From contig NZ_MDHN01000014.1 of the NCBI RefSeq assembly GCF_001757105.1, forward strand, positions 1 through 64,000: 64,000 nucleotides of DNA, read 5' to 3'. Below, in pieces: positions 29,676 to 38,772 of the stretch. Numbering within the stretch: position 1 is the first letter of the stretch; each line of letters begins with the position of its first letter. The notes beneath the pieces were generated by a model that saw only the letters and a program-made list of their open reading frames with translations, had not been told where the DNA came from and searched no databases. Both the position numbers and the translations under genes were made by a program. This stretch comes from Alteromonas confluentis (GTDB taxonomy: Bacteria > Pseudomonadota > Gammaproteobacteria > Enterobacterales > Alteromonadaceae).

Positions 29676-30710
29676 TTATTCCGTTTCTAATTGCTGAATG
29701 CCATTTGCCGTTACGGCGATGAGATGGCCATTGAATCGCGTTACGTTCACAATACTGGCTTTATCTTTAGTTTGCTGGGCACTGAAACCATTTGCTGGCG
29801 TACATTGGCCAGGCGCGGCCCAAGGGTCGTAGATCACGGCATCGATGGGCTGTTCGAGTGTTACCATCATGCCGTTGTTGCCGTACAATTTGATGGCATC
29901 GCTGTTGTCGGTCAAAATTGAATTTAATGTACCGGATAAGCAAGTGGGCACTTGTTCCCATGCTTCATTGTTACGTTGAACGAACACATTCCCACGTAAG
30001 CCAGCTAACATAATGGTGGAATCGTTGATAAGCGCGACATCCTGAAACGAGCCCTGATACTCCATTTCCAGTCTTTGCCATGATGCGCCCATGTTGTCGC
30101 TGGTTGCCACCAGACCCGCTTCACCAACCAGGTACAGTTTATCGTTGATAACGCGTAGCTTATTAAAGTGCGGCAATATCAGACTTAACTCTTCTTCATA
30201 ATATTCAGGCGAGTCTTGTTTTACTTCTTCCAGGTACTCTTGATCCATTGCACTTAAAATTGATGCGTGAAGCTCTTGCTTCCAGGTACTGCCGCCGTCG
30301 TTAGTGCGGAAAAACAACCCGTAAGCACCTACGGCAATGCCCTGCTGCGCATTAAAAAAAGTGATATCAAAAAAAGGCTTTTCCAGTTCGGGTTTTGCCA
30401 TTTGCACTACCCAGGTTTTCCCCTTATCAGCAGAATACAGAATTGTCGCATCATGACCCGCTGCCCAGACTTTATCGCCTAATACCGTGACCGCAGTGAG
30501 TGTTGTCGTGGTCGGTACGGCCTGTTGATTGAAGACTTCACCGTCGGTAGAAGTAAGAATGTGACCGCGTTCACCCACAGCAACAACAAAATCTGAGTGG
30601 TCGATATCCAGAAGCAATGACTCGGTAACCCGTGGCGCCTGATAGGCTTCCTGGGCCTGTGCACTGAACACGGCAGATAATACGAGGATCGCCATCAACG
30701 TGCTTTTCAT
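29676..30710 (-). CDS. YCF48/BNR-repeat periplasmic protein
   Basis: 344 residues. The signal peptide is KSTLMAILVLSAVFSAQAQ. Beta-propeller repeats recur with the pattern GxxG.il.S.D.G.tW: GERGHILTSTDGEVFN, GHDATILYSADKGKTWVVQM, GAYGLFFRTNDGGSTWKQEL and GEAGLVATSDNMGASWQRLE. These match the Ycf48/Hcf136 photosynthesis-stability-like fold, which in heterotrophs works as a protein-binding propeller of unknown role. It starts the operon that continues with the RND transporter and probably acts with it in the periplasm. Confidence 0.88.
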   Translation of the reverse strand: MKSTLMAILVLSAVFSAQAQEAYQAPRVTESLLLDIDHSDFVVAVGERGHILTSTDGEVFNQQAVPTTTTLTAVTVLGDKVWAAGHDATILYSADKGKTWVVQMAKPELEKPFFDITFFNAQQGIAVGAYGLFFRTNDGGSTWKQELHASILSAMDQEYLEEVKQDSPEYYEEELSLILPHFNKLRVINDKLYLVGEAGLVATSDNMGASWQRLEMEYQGSFQDVALINDSTIMLAGLRGNVFVQRNNEAWEQVPTCLSGTLNSILTDNSDAIKLYGNNGMMVTLEQPIDAVIYDPWAAPGQCTPANGFSAQQTKDKASIVNVTRFNGHLIAVTANGIQQLETE

Positions 30711-30751
30711 AAAAATTATTTTCCTAAATAGCGCATAGTGTTGAAAAAAGA

Positions 30752-30773
30752 ACGGTTGGCATTGCCAACCGTT
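30752..30773. terminator. Terminator between DUF1329 and YCF48 genes
   Basis: ACGGTTGGC/GCCAACCGT stem with loop ATT; T runs follow on both strands. It ends the DUF1302-DUF1329 transcript, so the YCF48-RND pair needs its own promoter. Confidence 0.88.
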
Positions 30774-30788
30774 TTTTCATGGATGAAA

Positions 30789-32153
30789 TTAACGGCCTCT
30801 CCGTCTCAGCGCGTTAGGGGTGAATTCTGATTCACGAGGACGGATAGTAAAGTCGTACATTTTAGTCTCGTTATCCAAGCCAATAGCCAGGTAACGTCTG
30901 GAGTTTAAGTCGTGATAAACATCCAGTGTTGACCATTGTGTTGGAACATCATAGTAATTGATGCCGTAAGCAAATGCGACACGGTAAAGCTCACCGTTTT
31001 TGTCGTACATATCCGCTTCCTGGATTTGCCAGCTATCTTCATCGATGTAGAAAGTACGCTTCTGGTAGATATGGCGGAAACCGTCTTTCAAGTTGGCTTC
31101 TACCACCCAAACGCGGTGTTTTTCCCAACGGGTCAGATCCGGATTAATATGATTTGGCTTGAGGATGTCTTCGTACTTCACCTCATCACTGTGCAAATCG
31201 TAATTATTGTACGCCACGTACATTTCTTTTTTGCCCTTCAGTTCCCACGTGTAGCGGTCTGGGGAACCATTGAACATATCAAAATCATCGGTGGTACGCA
31301 GACCATCCGCTTCGGTTCCCGGGGTGTCGTACGCAATTTGCGGAACAACGTTCAGGCGACCTGTGGCGCTGCTGTACTTCCAGGCTTTACGTGGCTCTTT
31401 AACCTGATCCACCGTTTCTTTTACTAGCAGAATACTGCCAGACAGCAGTGCAGGCTCGGTCACACTTTGTTTGAAGAAGAACAAGATGTTGTCTTTTTCC
31501 AGCTCTTCCGGCTTTGCGTTTTCGTCGGAATACTGGATAAGAAGCTTCTCATCAAAACCAATCAGGTTGTAATCACCAGATGAAGTTACCGCTGCCTGAC
31601 CACCAAAACGCTGCACGGCCTGGCCACGATAACGCAGGATATGGTTCCAGATAGCCTCAAGACCATTTTGTGGCACTGGGAAAGGAATACCGGTTGCGGC
31701 ACCGGTTACACCATTACCCGATTCAATCAATGCGGCGTTAACCGCATTTTTCTTGGTGGCATCATAAACAAACTGGGGGTTGGATGCCGAACGACGAGAC
31801 TGATACACCGGCATGCGGTAAGTGTCTGGGTAAGTTTCAAACAGCTTAATTTGTCCTGGCGCCAGAAACTCTTCATATTCTTTATAGTTCGACGAAGTAA
31901 TTTCAAACAACACCTTATCTTCCGGGAATGGATTGATATGGTGGTCACCCACAGAGTAACCCGCCGGTGCACTGGTAATGCCGCCGGTGTAAGCCGGAAT
32001 GCTACCGTCCGCATTCGCTGACGCATCACCACCTAATGGCGTGAGGCTATTACCCAGTTTGTCAGCTTCCTGTTGACTCACCGCAGCCAATGCGGTGGTC
32101 GATGACAGGGCTAAGGTCATTGCAGCAGCGATAAGTCCTGCTTTTCTAAACAT
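30789..32153 (-). CDS. DUF1329 outer-membrane-associated protein
   Basis: 454 residues from the ATG at 32151-32153, which is preceded by TAAGGAG; an upstream in-frame start is not used because it lacks a site and would bury the signal peptide MFRKAGLIAAAMTLALSSTT. The mature protein has the family's features: ADKLGNSLTPLGGDASANAD near the start, YTGGITSAPAGY, WNHILRYRGQAVQRFGGQAA, and a LolA/LolB-like beta fold ending FAYGINYYDVPTQWSTLDVY. DUF1329 proteins nearly always follow DUF1302 genes and are thought to act in outer-membrane lipid handling. It lies 10 bases from the DUF1302 stop, in one operon. Confidence 0.9.
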   Translation of the reverse strand: MFRKAGLIAAAMTLALSSTTALAAVSQQEADKLGNSLTPLGGDASANADGSIPAYTGGITSAPAGYSVGDHHINPFPEDKVLFEITSSNYKEYEEFLAPGQIKLFETYPDTYRMPVYQSRRSASNPQFVYDATKKNAVNAALIESGNGVTGAATGIPFPVPQNGLEAIWNHILRYRGQAVQRFGGQAAVTSSGDYNLIGFDEKLLIQYSDENAKPEELEKDNILFFFKQSVTEPALLSGSILLVKETVDQVKEPRKAWKYSSATGRLNVVPQIAYDTPGTEADGLRTTDDFDMFNGSPDRYTWELKGKKEMYVAYNNYDLHSDEVKYEDILKPNHINPDLTRWEKHRVWVVEANLKDGFRHIYQKRTFYIDEDSWQIQEADMYDKNGELYRVAFAYGINYYDVPTQWSTLDVYHDLNSRRYLAIGLDNETKMYDFTIRPRESEFTPNALRRRGR

Positions 32154-32163
32154 GCGATACTCC

Positions 32164-34224
32164 TTAGATCGAATACTTGATATTGAACGACACAAAATCG
32201 CGATCGGCTAACTGGTTAGTTGTTCCCAGGCCGCCCCAGAAGGCGCTGTAAGAGGCCGTCGCAGACCAGGAATTTAAATAGTTAAACGTAAAGGCCAGGC
32301 TGGCGGATTTTGAATCTTCCAAAAAGACATACAGTGGGTCCGGTGTGGTACCACTTACATCGTGAGAGAACGTGGCTCGGGTACGTAAGTTCACACCTGA
32401 GAATACGTTATTAAAATCGGCGACAGCCAACAGTCGATAACCCCATGAATTTTCGGTGGCAAAGGGGTTTGTTTCCGGCCCATTTGACAAACCAGTGTGT
32501 AAACCAAATCGTGGGTTACCGCTTTCCGTTGGCTCCAGTGACGGTGTTCTACCCGTTCCCGGCGCATTCAAACGCAGTACATTTGGATCGGGGAAGTCCA
32601 ATACGCTCACGTAACCGACTTCACCCAGGAAAATCAGATTGTCTGTGCCCAGTGCAGGACCGAATACCTGGGTTAACGTAAACTGCGCCTGTACCGTATC
32701 TGAGAACACAAAACCTTGCGCGGTTTCACCAGGTCCTACCGCACGGTCAATATTGTTTAGCTGTGAAATGCCAGCCAGGTCCGGGCGATAGCCCGTGTTG
32801 GCCAACTGTTCTGGCATACCCATGTACAGCAGTTCAACATCGTCGATTTGCAATGGCTCATCTACACGGTAAGCAATTTCACCGGCCAATGCCCAACTTT
32901 CAATGTTGGTATTAAAGCTAAATCCGTACAGTTTAATGTCTTCAGGATAGTAGAAACGGGCTTCTGTAAACGCCTCTAAATCGGTGATATTGTCCCGGGT
33001 AATTTGATTTTGTGCGATGAGCGCTAAATCACTGGCAATACCGGCTTGGGTAAAGTCAGATGTCACACCGGAAATCAGTGGGCGCTGACTATGATAATTA
33101 ATGTGGTAGAAGCCAAGTTCGCTGTTATTCAATGCCTCAGAATACCAGGTCAGGCGAACACCGTATTGACCTTGATCGTCGGCATCTTCATGAGCGTCAT
33201 CAGAATAACCGCGCACTGCCACTTTGGTAGGATAAGCAAGATACGCTTGACCAATGGTACCTGCATCAGCACCCGCACGTAGGGCGTCACCCAAACCATT
33301 TAACGAGGTTAACAGGAAGTCCAGATCGATATCCGGGTTACCGGTAAAACCAAGCTGAATATTGTTAGCCTGACCGCCTTCACTGGCAAAATCGTTGGTA
33401 GCAAAATAGCTGCCTGCAACCGGCAACCAGCTGCGTTCCCACTCATACTGATAGTATGCAGAAATACTAACTTCGTCAGTTAAGCCCAAAGACGCGTACA
33501 CCATGCCAACAGGAATAAAAAATTCCTTAATTTCAGCACCCGGCGAACGAGCACGGTTAACATCGATTGGGTTTGTGGTATTGATACCGTGTTGGATAAA
33601 CGTACTTTCACCCCAACTCACGACTTGATCACCAATACGGATAGAAAACGGCTTGTCGTCAATCCAGAAGTCACCGTAAAAGTAGGAACTTAAGATACGA
33701 AAATCATTACAAAGCAACTCTTCAGCACCGGGTGACGCGCAGAGATCAGGCTTCTGCCCTGTGATAGGATTTACCGCGACATTATCGTTGTCGTTCTGAA
33801 CGAAATCATAGAACCAGAAAGCGCGTGTAAAGAAACCCCAGTCGCCCATGTTAATGTCTAAATCATGGTTACCAGAAATCTGTGTTGAAAAGGCTTTACC
33901 CGGGTCCCAGGACAAATCGCCGAGGTCGTTATTCGAGGAGTAATCACCACTGGCTTGCGCCCACACATCTGCAGGCTGATAAATCACATTGGTCGCGGCG
34001 TTATACCCTGTCCAATCGAACTGTGGGTGGTTACTGTTACCAATAAGACGATAATCACGATCCTCAGTACGTATGCTTGTTGCTAAGGTGAAAGTAGAAT
34101 CCAGAGTAATGGTTGCATCTCCGAATTCCCAGTTCGCGGCAGTAGCCGGAGAGGCTGTAGCAAGTAAGGCAATGATACCAGCGGCAACTGGTGTCTTTTT
34201 AAATGTGCTATGCCCGTTTATCAT
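32164..34224 (-). CDS. DUF1302 outer-membrane beta-barrel protein
   Basis: 686 residues from the ATG at 34222-34224, preceded by CAGGAG; a longer frame upstream lacks a site. The signal peptide reads KKTPVAAGIIALLATASPAT and is followed by ANWEFGDATITLDSTF. The rest alternates short strands with aromatic ends, SIRIGDQVVSWGESTFIQHG is the family's conserved block, and the last residues (FVSFNIKYSI) end in an aromatic-hydrophobic strand as in barrels. DUF1302 proteins are predicted porins for hydrophobic compounds, seen with DUF1329, YCF48 and RND genes. Upstream lies a perfect inverted repeat (34301-34321). Confidence 0.9.
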   Translation of the reverse strand: MINGHSTFKKTPVAAGIIALLATASPATAANWEFGDATITLDSTFTLATSIRTEDRDYRLIGNSNHPQFDWTGYNAATNVIYQPADVWAQASGDYSSNNDLGDLSWDPGKAFSTQISGNHDLDINMGDWGFFTRAFWFYDFVQNDNDNVAVNPITGQKPDLCASPGAEELLCNDFRILSSYFYGDFWIDDKPFSIRIGDQVVSWGESTFIQHGINTTNPIDVNRARSPGAEIKEFFIPVGMVYASLGLTDEVSISAYYQYEWERSWLPVAGSYFATNDFASEGGQANNIQLGFTGNPDIDLDFLLTSLNGLGDALRAGADAGTIGQAYLAYPTKVAVRGYSDDAHEDADDQGQYGVRLTWYSEALNNSELGFYHINYHSQRPLISGVTSDFTQAGIASDLALIAQNQITRDNITDLEAFTEARFYYPEDIKLYGFSFNTNIESWALAGEIAYRVDEPLQIDDVELLYMGMPEQLANTGYRPDLAGISQLNNIDRAVGPGETAQGFVFSDTVQAQFTLTQVFGPALGTDNLIFLGEVGYVSVLDFPDPNVLRLNAPGTGRTPSLEPTESGNPRFGLHTGLSNGPETNPFATENSWGYRLLAVADFNNVFSGVNLRTRATFSHDVSGTTPDPLYVFLEDSKSASLAFTFNYLNSWSATASYSAFWGGLGTTNQLADRDFVSFNIKYSI

Positions 34225-34300
34225 AGTTTTTATTCTCCTGATCCAGCGCTGACGATACCAGGTAACGACGCGCAGACGTGTGACCAACTTGGGTAGTTAA

Positions 34301-34321
34301 CAAAATGATTACATCATTTTG
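34301..34321. promoter_or_regulatory. Perfect inverted repeat upstream of the DUF1302 operon
   Basis: CAAAATGA at 34301-34308 and TCATTTTG at 34314-34321 with spacer TTACA. It lies about 77 bases before the DUF1302 start. The size and symmetry fit a dimeric repressor or activator site (TetR- or AraC-like); there is no T run that would make it a terminator. Confidence 0.5.
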
Positions 34322-34426
34322 TCAGTTTCGCAAGAACTAATCGTACCAGTTAACACCGGCAATAAAATTTTCTCTTTCAACTAGTTATTGAACAGGATCA
34401 GAAGAATCGCCAGTTTTTGGCTGAAA

Positions 34427-34660
34427 TTATCGTAATCTTTCGAATGTTTTGATCTTATTTTCACCACTCACGACCAAGCGAAAACGCCCTTTCAGGCCAC
34501 GACTGTCGATAAACGGACGCAGGCGGCTAACAGGAACTTGAACCCGAATGCCGGATTCAGAAAGCAGGATGGCAGACTGGCCGGCGCTTTGATAAAGCGC
34601 CTGGCAGTCTGTATAAGATAGTGACAAGGTAAAAAAATAAAAAGCGTCAGGTTTATTCAC
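34427..34660 (-). CDS. DUF2835 family small protein
   Basis: 77 residues with a GTG start at 34658-34660 that lies inside the end of pepN (8-base overlap), so translation is coupled to pepN. The sequence fits DUF2835: FYFFTLSLSYTDCQALYQSA at the start, LLSESGIRVQVPVSRLRPF and GLKGRFRLVVSGENKIKTFE. The family is found next to pepN in gammaproteobacteria and has no known function. A small all-beta cytoplasmic protein is expected. Confidence 0.85.
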   Translation of the reverse strand: MNKPDAFYFFTLSLSYTDCQALYQSAGQSAILLSESGIRVQVPVSRLRPFIDSRGLKGRFRLVVSGENKIKTFERLR

Positions 34661-37247
34661 TTTTCTCGTAAGCCAGGCTTTTACTCACTTTTTCGAACAC
34701 GTCCTTGCTTAACCCTTCATGATTAACGAGGCGCGTTAACTGCGCTTTCATTTTTTGCTGATGCTTATCCGCATAGTTTTGCCATTGCGTTAGCGGTGTC
34801 ACGATGCGCGCGGCCACTTGTGGATTGTGTTGATCCAATTCAAGCAAATAATCGGTGACGTATTGGTAACCACTGCCGTCTGGCTGGTGGAATCCGACCG
34901 GATTGTAGAAAGCAAAACTGCCTATGAGCGCCCTCACCCGGTTGGGATTTCCCATGGTGAACTGAGGGTGGGATTTAAGCATGGTGATGTGGGCCAGTAT
35001 ATCTTCACGCTCAGTAGTCGCATTCAGTGCGAACCACTTATCTAACACCAGCGGATCATGATTCCACTTCTGTTCGAACGCGGTCATTAAGCTGTTGAAT
35101 ACTTCAGCACTACCGCTTTGGGCTGCACGCAATGCACCGAGCGAATCCGTCATATTATCAGCTTCAGCAAATTGCTTTTCGATAAGCGCTTCACCGTCGG
35201 CGGTGCGGGCAAGATGACCTAACGCCACATTTTTACAGCGGCGCGCATTCACGTCTGTCTGCTTATACGTATAACTGACTGACGAAAACCCGTTCCATAC
35301 AGTTAATAATGCACTTTGCAGCTCTGACGCAAACTGCGCACAGAATGATTGACGGGCAGAAGCCAACGCGGCCACATCCACACCAACGCGAGTTTGGCAT
35401 AAGGTTTCAAAACTTGGGATCGATAAACATTCGCCTAAAAGCTCATGATTGTCTTTTTCTGCGGCAATCACGTCGGCGAGTGCTTTCCACACAGAGTCAG
35501 GTACCGACTTATCGAGCTCAATTTGCGTGATACACCAATCATACAGAGATTGCATTGCATCCCAGCGATTGAAGGGGTCGTCTGCGAAACGAAATATTTG
35601 CAGCAGTTCTTTGGCCGAAAGTGGATTATCCACTTTGACCGGTGCAGAGAAGTTCCCTAACACAACCGGTAAACAAGACTCTGGCACATCAGAAAACATC
35701 AATGAAACGCTGGGCTTATCGAGAATAACCAAACCGTCTTTAATCAGGCCATCGTCATCGGGATAATGTTTGCCGGTATCGTCGATACACTCAAAAGCCA
35801 CTGGAATATATAAAGGTTCTTTTTCTTGTTGGTTCGCAGTAGCAGGTGTGTGCTGAGAAAGCGAGATATGCAACGTACGCTTTTGTTTGTCGTACATGCG
35901 TGACACACCAACGACTGGCGTACCCGATTGACTGTACCATTTGGCAAAGTGCGATAAATCTCGCTCAGTGGCGGTTTGCATTGCAGCGACAAAATCATCA
36001 CAGGTTACTGCCTGACCATCGTGACGACGGAAGTACTCATCCATGCCTTTTCGGAAACCATCAGCCCCCAGCAAGGTATGAAACATGCGTATGACTTCAG
36101 CGCCTTTATCGTAAACCGTCACCGTATAAAAGTTATTCATTTCGATAACTTCATCAGGACGGATCGGATGGCTCATGGCACTGGCATCTTCAGCAAACTG
36201 ATGCTCTCGCATCACCCGTACATGCTTAATACGATTGCTTAACGCCGAGGTCATATCAGCACTAAACTGCTGATCACGGAACACCGTGAGACCTTCTTTC
36301 AGGCTCAGTTGGAACCAGTCGCGGCAGGTTACCCGGTTGCCAGTCCAGTTGTGGAAGTATTCGTGGGCAATGACAGATTCCACATTGAAGAAGTCTTCAT
36401 CGGTAGCACTGTCTTGATCGGCCAGCACAAACTTGCTGTTAAAGACATTCAGGCCTTTATTTTCCATTGCACCCATATTGAAGAAATCAACGGCCACAAT
36501 CATATAGATGTCGAGGTCGTATTCCAGGCCAAAGGTATCTTCGTCCCATTTCATTGCTCGCTTTAGCGATTCTAAGGCGAAGACACCTTTATCACGTTTA
36601 CCTTTATCGACGTATAATTCCAGTTTTACGTCGCGTCCACTGGTCGTGGTGTAACTGTCTTCAAGTAAATCGAAATCACCGGCGACCAAAGCAAATAAAT
36701 AGCAAGGTTTAGGATGTGGGTCCTGCCAGGTTACCCAATGCGTACCGTCACTCTCCTCACCTTTTGCGATAGGGTTTCCGTTTGCCAGCAACGTTGGATA
36801 TTTTTCCTTGTCGCCAGATACGGTAACTTCATACTTAGCCAGCACATCAGGGCGGTCGAGGAAATAAGTAATGCGGCGGAAACCTTCCGCTTCACACTGG
36901 GTACAAAAAACACCGTTAGACAGATAAAGGCCTTCAAGGGCCTTGTTATTCTGCGGGTCGATTTCAGTTTCGACGGTGAGCTCAAACGTATCAGGCACTT
37001 CGGTGAGTGAAATTCCGCCTTCTACGTGAGAATAAAGGTTGTAGGCTTCGCCATTTACCGCAAGACTGAGCAACTGCATTTTTTCGCCATCGAGAAACAG
37101 CGGTGAATTATGGTCACCCACTCGCTGTACGGTAGACACGGTTTTGATACGTGTTGCAGTAGCATGAAGTTGTACATGCATGACCACATTGGTGATCGTG
37201 TACAGTGGCGGCTGGTAATCCAGCCGACGCTTAACATTAACGCTCAT
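34653..37247 (-). CDS. pepN: Aminopeptidase N
   Basis: 864 residues, an M1-family zinc peptidase. GAMENKGLNVFNSKFVL is the exopeptidase motif. VIAHEYFHNWTGNRVTC holds HEXXH (His 295, Glu 296, His 299), with the third ligand in LKEGLTVFRDQQF. The C-terminal helical domain of about 400 residues is of the gammaproteobacterial type. The enzyme removes N-terminal residues from peptides in the cytoplasm. The gene is followed by DUF2835 in overlapping frame. Upstream 23 bases separate it from the nhaC stop, so it may be co-transcribed with nhaC. Confidence 0.97.
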   Translation of the reverse strand: MSVNVKRRLDYQPPLYTITNVVMHVQLHATATRIKTVSTVQRVGDHNSPLFLDGEKMQLLSLAVNGEAYNLYSHVEGGISLTEVPDTFELTVETEIDPQNNKALEGLYLSNGVFCTQCEAEGFRRITYFLDRPDVLAKYEVTVSGDKEKYPTLLANGNPIAKGEESDGTHWVTWQDPHPKPCYLFALVAGDFDLLEDSYTTTSGRDVKLELYVDKGKRDKGVFALESLKRAMKWDEDTFGLEYDLDIYMIVAVDFFNMGAMENKGLNVFNSKFVLADQDSATDEDFFNVESVIAHEYFHNWTGNRVTCRDWFQLSLKEGLTVFRDQQFSADMTSALSNRIKHVRVMREHQFAEDASAMSHPIRPDEVIEMNNFYTVTVYDKGAEVIRMFHTLLGADGFRKGMDEYFRRHDGQAVTCDDFVAAMQTATERDLSHFAKWYSQSGTPVVGVSRMYDKQKRTLHISLSQHTPATANQQEKEPLYIPVAFECIDDTGKHYPDDDGLIKDGLVILDKPSVSLMFSDVPESCLPVVLGNFSAPVKVDNPLSAKELLQIFRFADDPFNRWDAMQSLYDWCITQIELDKSVPDSVWKALADVIAAEKDNHELLGECLSIPSFETLCQTRVGVDVAALASARQSFCAQFASELQSALLTVWNGFSSVSYTYKQTDVNARRCKNVALGHLARTADGEALIEKQFAEADNMTDSLGALRAAQSGSAEVFNSLMTAFEQKWNHDPLVLDKWFALNATTEREDILAHITMLKSHPQFTMGNPNRVRALIGSFAFYNPVGFHQPDGSGYQYVTDYLLELDQHNPQVAARIVTPLTQWQNYADKHQQKMKAQLTRLVNHEGLSKDVFEKVSKSLAYEKSE

Positions 37248-37270
37248 AAGAACCCCTTATAAAAGAAAAA

Positions 37271-38746
37271 CTATGCGCGCTCCCCTTTGTCTTCACTGCT
37301 TGGGAACGGAGGCTCCAGGCGAAGGATCTTAATGCCCAGATACGCATAAATGACTGCGAGGATAGGATTAATTACGTTGAAGAACGTGTAAAAGATGTAC
37401 TCAAACGGGTGCACCATCAAAACACCTTGCATGTAGGCACCACAGGTGTTCCACGGGATCAACGGCGACGTCAGTGTTCCGCCATCTTCCAAACTGCGGG
37501 AAAGGTTGAGTTGGTTTAATCCCCGTTTTTCAAATTCCTGTTTGTACATCCGGCCTGGCATAACAATGGACATATACTGATCGGCAGTCACCAGGTTAGT
37601 GCCAAGACAGGTAAGTATGGTACGGCTAATCATATCACCAGCAGATTTTGCGCCAATAAGGATAGCGCTCACCGCACGTTTTAGCAGCCCGACTCGCTCA
37701 AGTACCGCACCAAAGGACATGGCACAAATAATCAGCCAGATCGTATTCAGCATTGAAGACATACCGCCGCGGCTAAGCAGCGCATTCAGGTTTTCATCTG
37801 GGGTGGAGAAACTTACGCCATCGAACAACGCCGTCCAAACCACTTTCAAGGTACCGATGGCTTCTGAGTCTGCACTGTCTGCCATTCCAGCCACCACATC
37901 GCCCTGAAAGACAATTGCCCAAATTCCACCCAACAAGGCGCCAATTGAAACCGCAGGAAAAGCCGGCATTTTACGTACGGCAAGGGTTAATAAGACAACC
38001 AACGGGATTAGCATATACCAACCCAAATTAAAGGATTCAGCCAATAGCGTTTGCATTTGTTCGATACGCGCTAACGACGCAGCGTTCGTTTCAGAAAATC
38101 CCAGTATCGTGAACAGAATAAGGGCAATGATGAAACTAGGAATGGTTGTCCAAAGCATGTAACGGATATGCTCAAATAAATCCGTACCTGCCACAGCCGG
38201 TGCCAGGTTGGTAGTTTCAGACAGTGGTGAAATTTTGTCACCAAAATAAGAGCCAGACACCACGGCGCCAGCCGTAATCGCCGGTGACATATCCATACCG
38301 GTAGCCACGCCCATGAGCGCTACACCCACTGTGGCTGCTGTGGTCCAGGAGCTACCAATGCTCATAGCGACCACCGCACAAATCAAACAAGTAGCGGCGT
38401 AGAAAAACGAGGGATTTAACAGCTCAAGGCCATAGTAAATCAACGTAGGTACGGTGCCTGCTAACATCCAGGTACCAATGAGGGAGCCCACCGCCAGAAG
38501 AATCAAACAAGCGCCCAGTGCCATCGAAATACCTTTAACGATACCCGCTTCTATTTCTTTCCAGCTATGGCCGTTTTTCATACCGATGATGGCTGCGAGT
38601 CCCGTTCCTAATAACAGTGCAATCTGATTAGGACCGTAAGACGAGTTGTCTGCAAACAGATAAACCGCGCTTCCCATCATGATAACAAGCGCGACAATAG
38701 GAATAAGTGCGTCGAGAAGTGAAGGATCTTTTATTGTCTTTTTCAT
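37271..38746 (-). CDS. nhaC: Na+/H+ antiporter NhaC family
   Basis: 491 residues with about a dozen hydrophobic segments. Typical NhaC blocks are ASGSYFGDKISPLSETTNLA-like (here GSYFGDKISPLSETTNLAPA), GSSWTTAATVGVALMG, and LVTADQYMSIVMPGRMYKQE with LSRSLEDGGTLTSPLIPWNT near the C terminus. It exports Na+ in exchange for protons in the inner membrane, in line with a marine sodium economy. It lies 26 bases after the NSS transporter gene on the same strand; the two probably form one transcript. Confidence 0.93.
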   Translation of the reverse strand: MKKTIKDPSLLDALIPIVALVIMMGSAVYLFADNSSYGPNQIALLLGTGLAAIIGMKNGHSWKEIEAGIVKGISMALGACLILLAVGSLIGTWMLAGTVPTLIYYGLELLNPSFFYAATCLICAVVAMSIGSSWTTAATVGVALMGVATGMDMSPAITAGAVVSGSYFGDKISPLSETTNLAPAVAGTDLFEHIRYMLWTTIPSFIIALILFTILGFSETNAASLARIEQMQTLLAESFNLGWYMLIPLVVLLTLAVRKMPAFPAVSIGALLGGIWAIVFQGDVVAGMADSADSEAIGTLKVVWTALFDGVSFSTPDENLNALLSRGGMSSMLNTIWLIICAMSFGAVLERVGLLKRAVSAILIGAKSAGDMISRTILTCLGTNLVTADQYMSIVMPGRMYKQEFEKRGLNQLNLSRSLEDGGTLTSPLIPWNTCGAYMQGVLMVHPFEYIFYTFFNVINPILAVIYAYLGIKILRLEPPFPSSEDKGERA

Positions 38747-38772
38747 TGTAGTTATGACTCTTATTATGAAAC

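Noticed and set aside
30936-31427. 163-residue plus-strand frame in the DUF1329 gene
   Set aside because: Antisense shadow of a well-supported gene.
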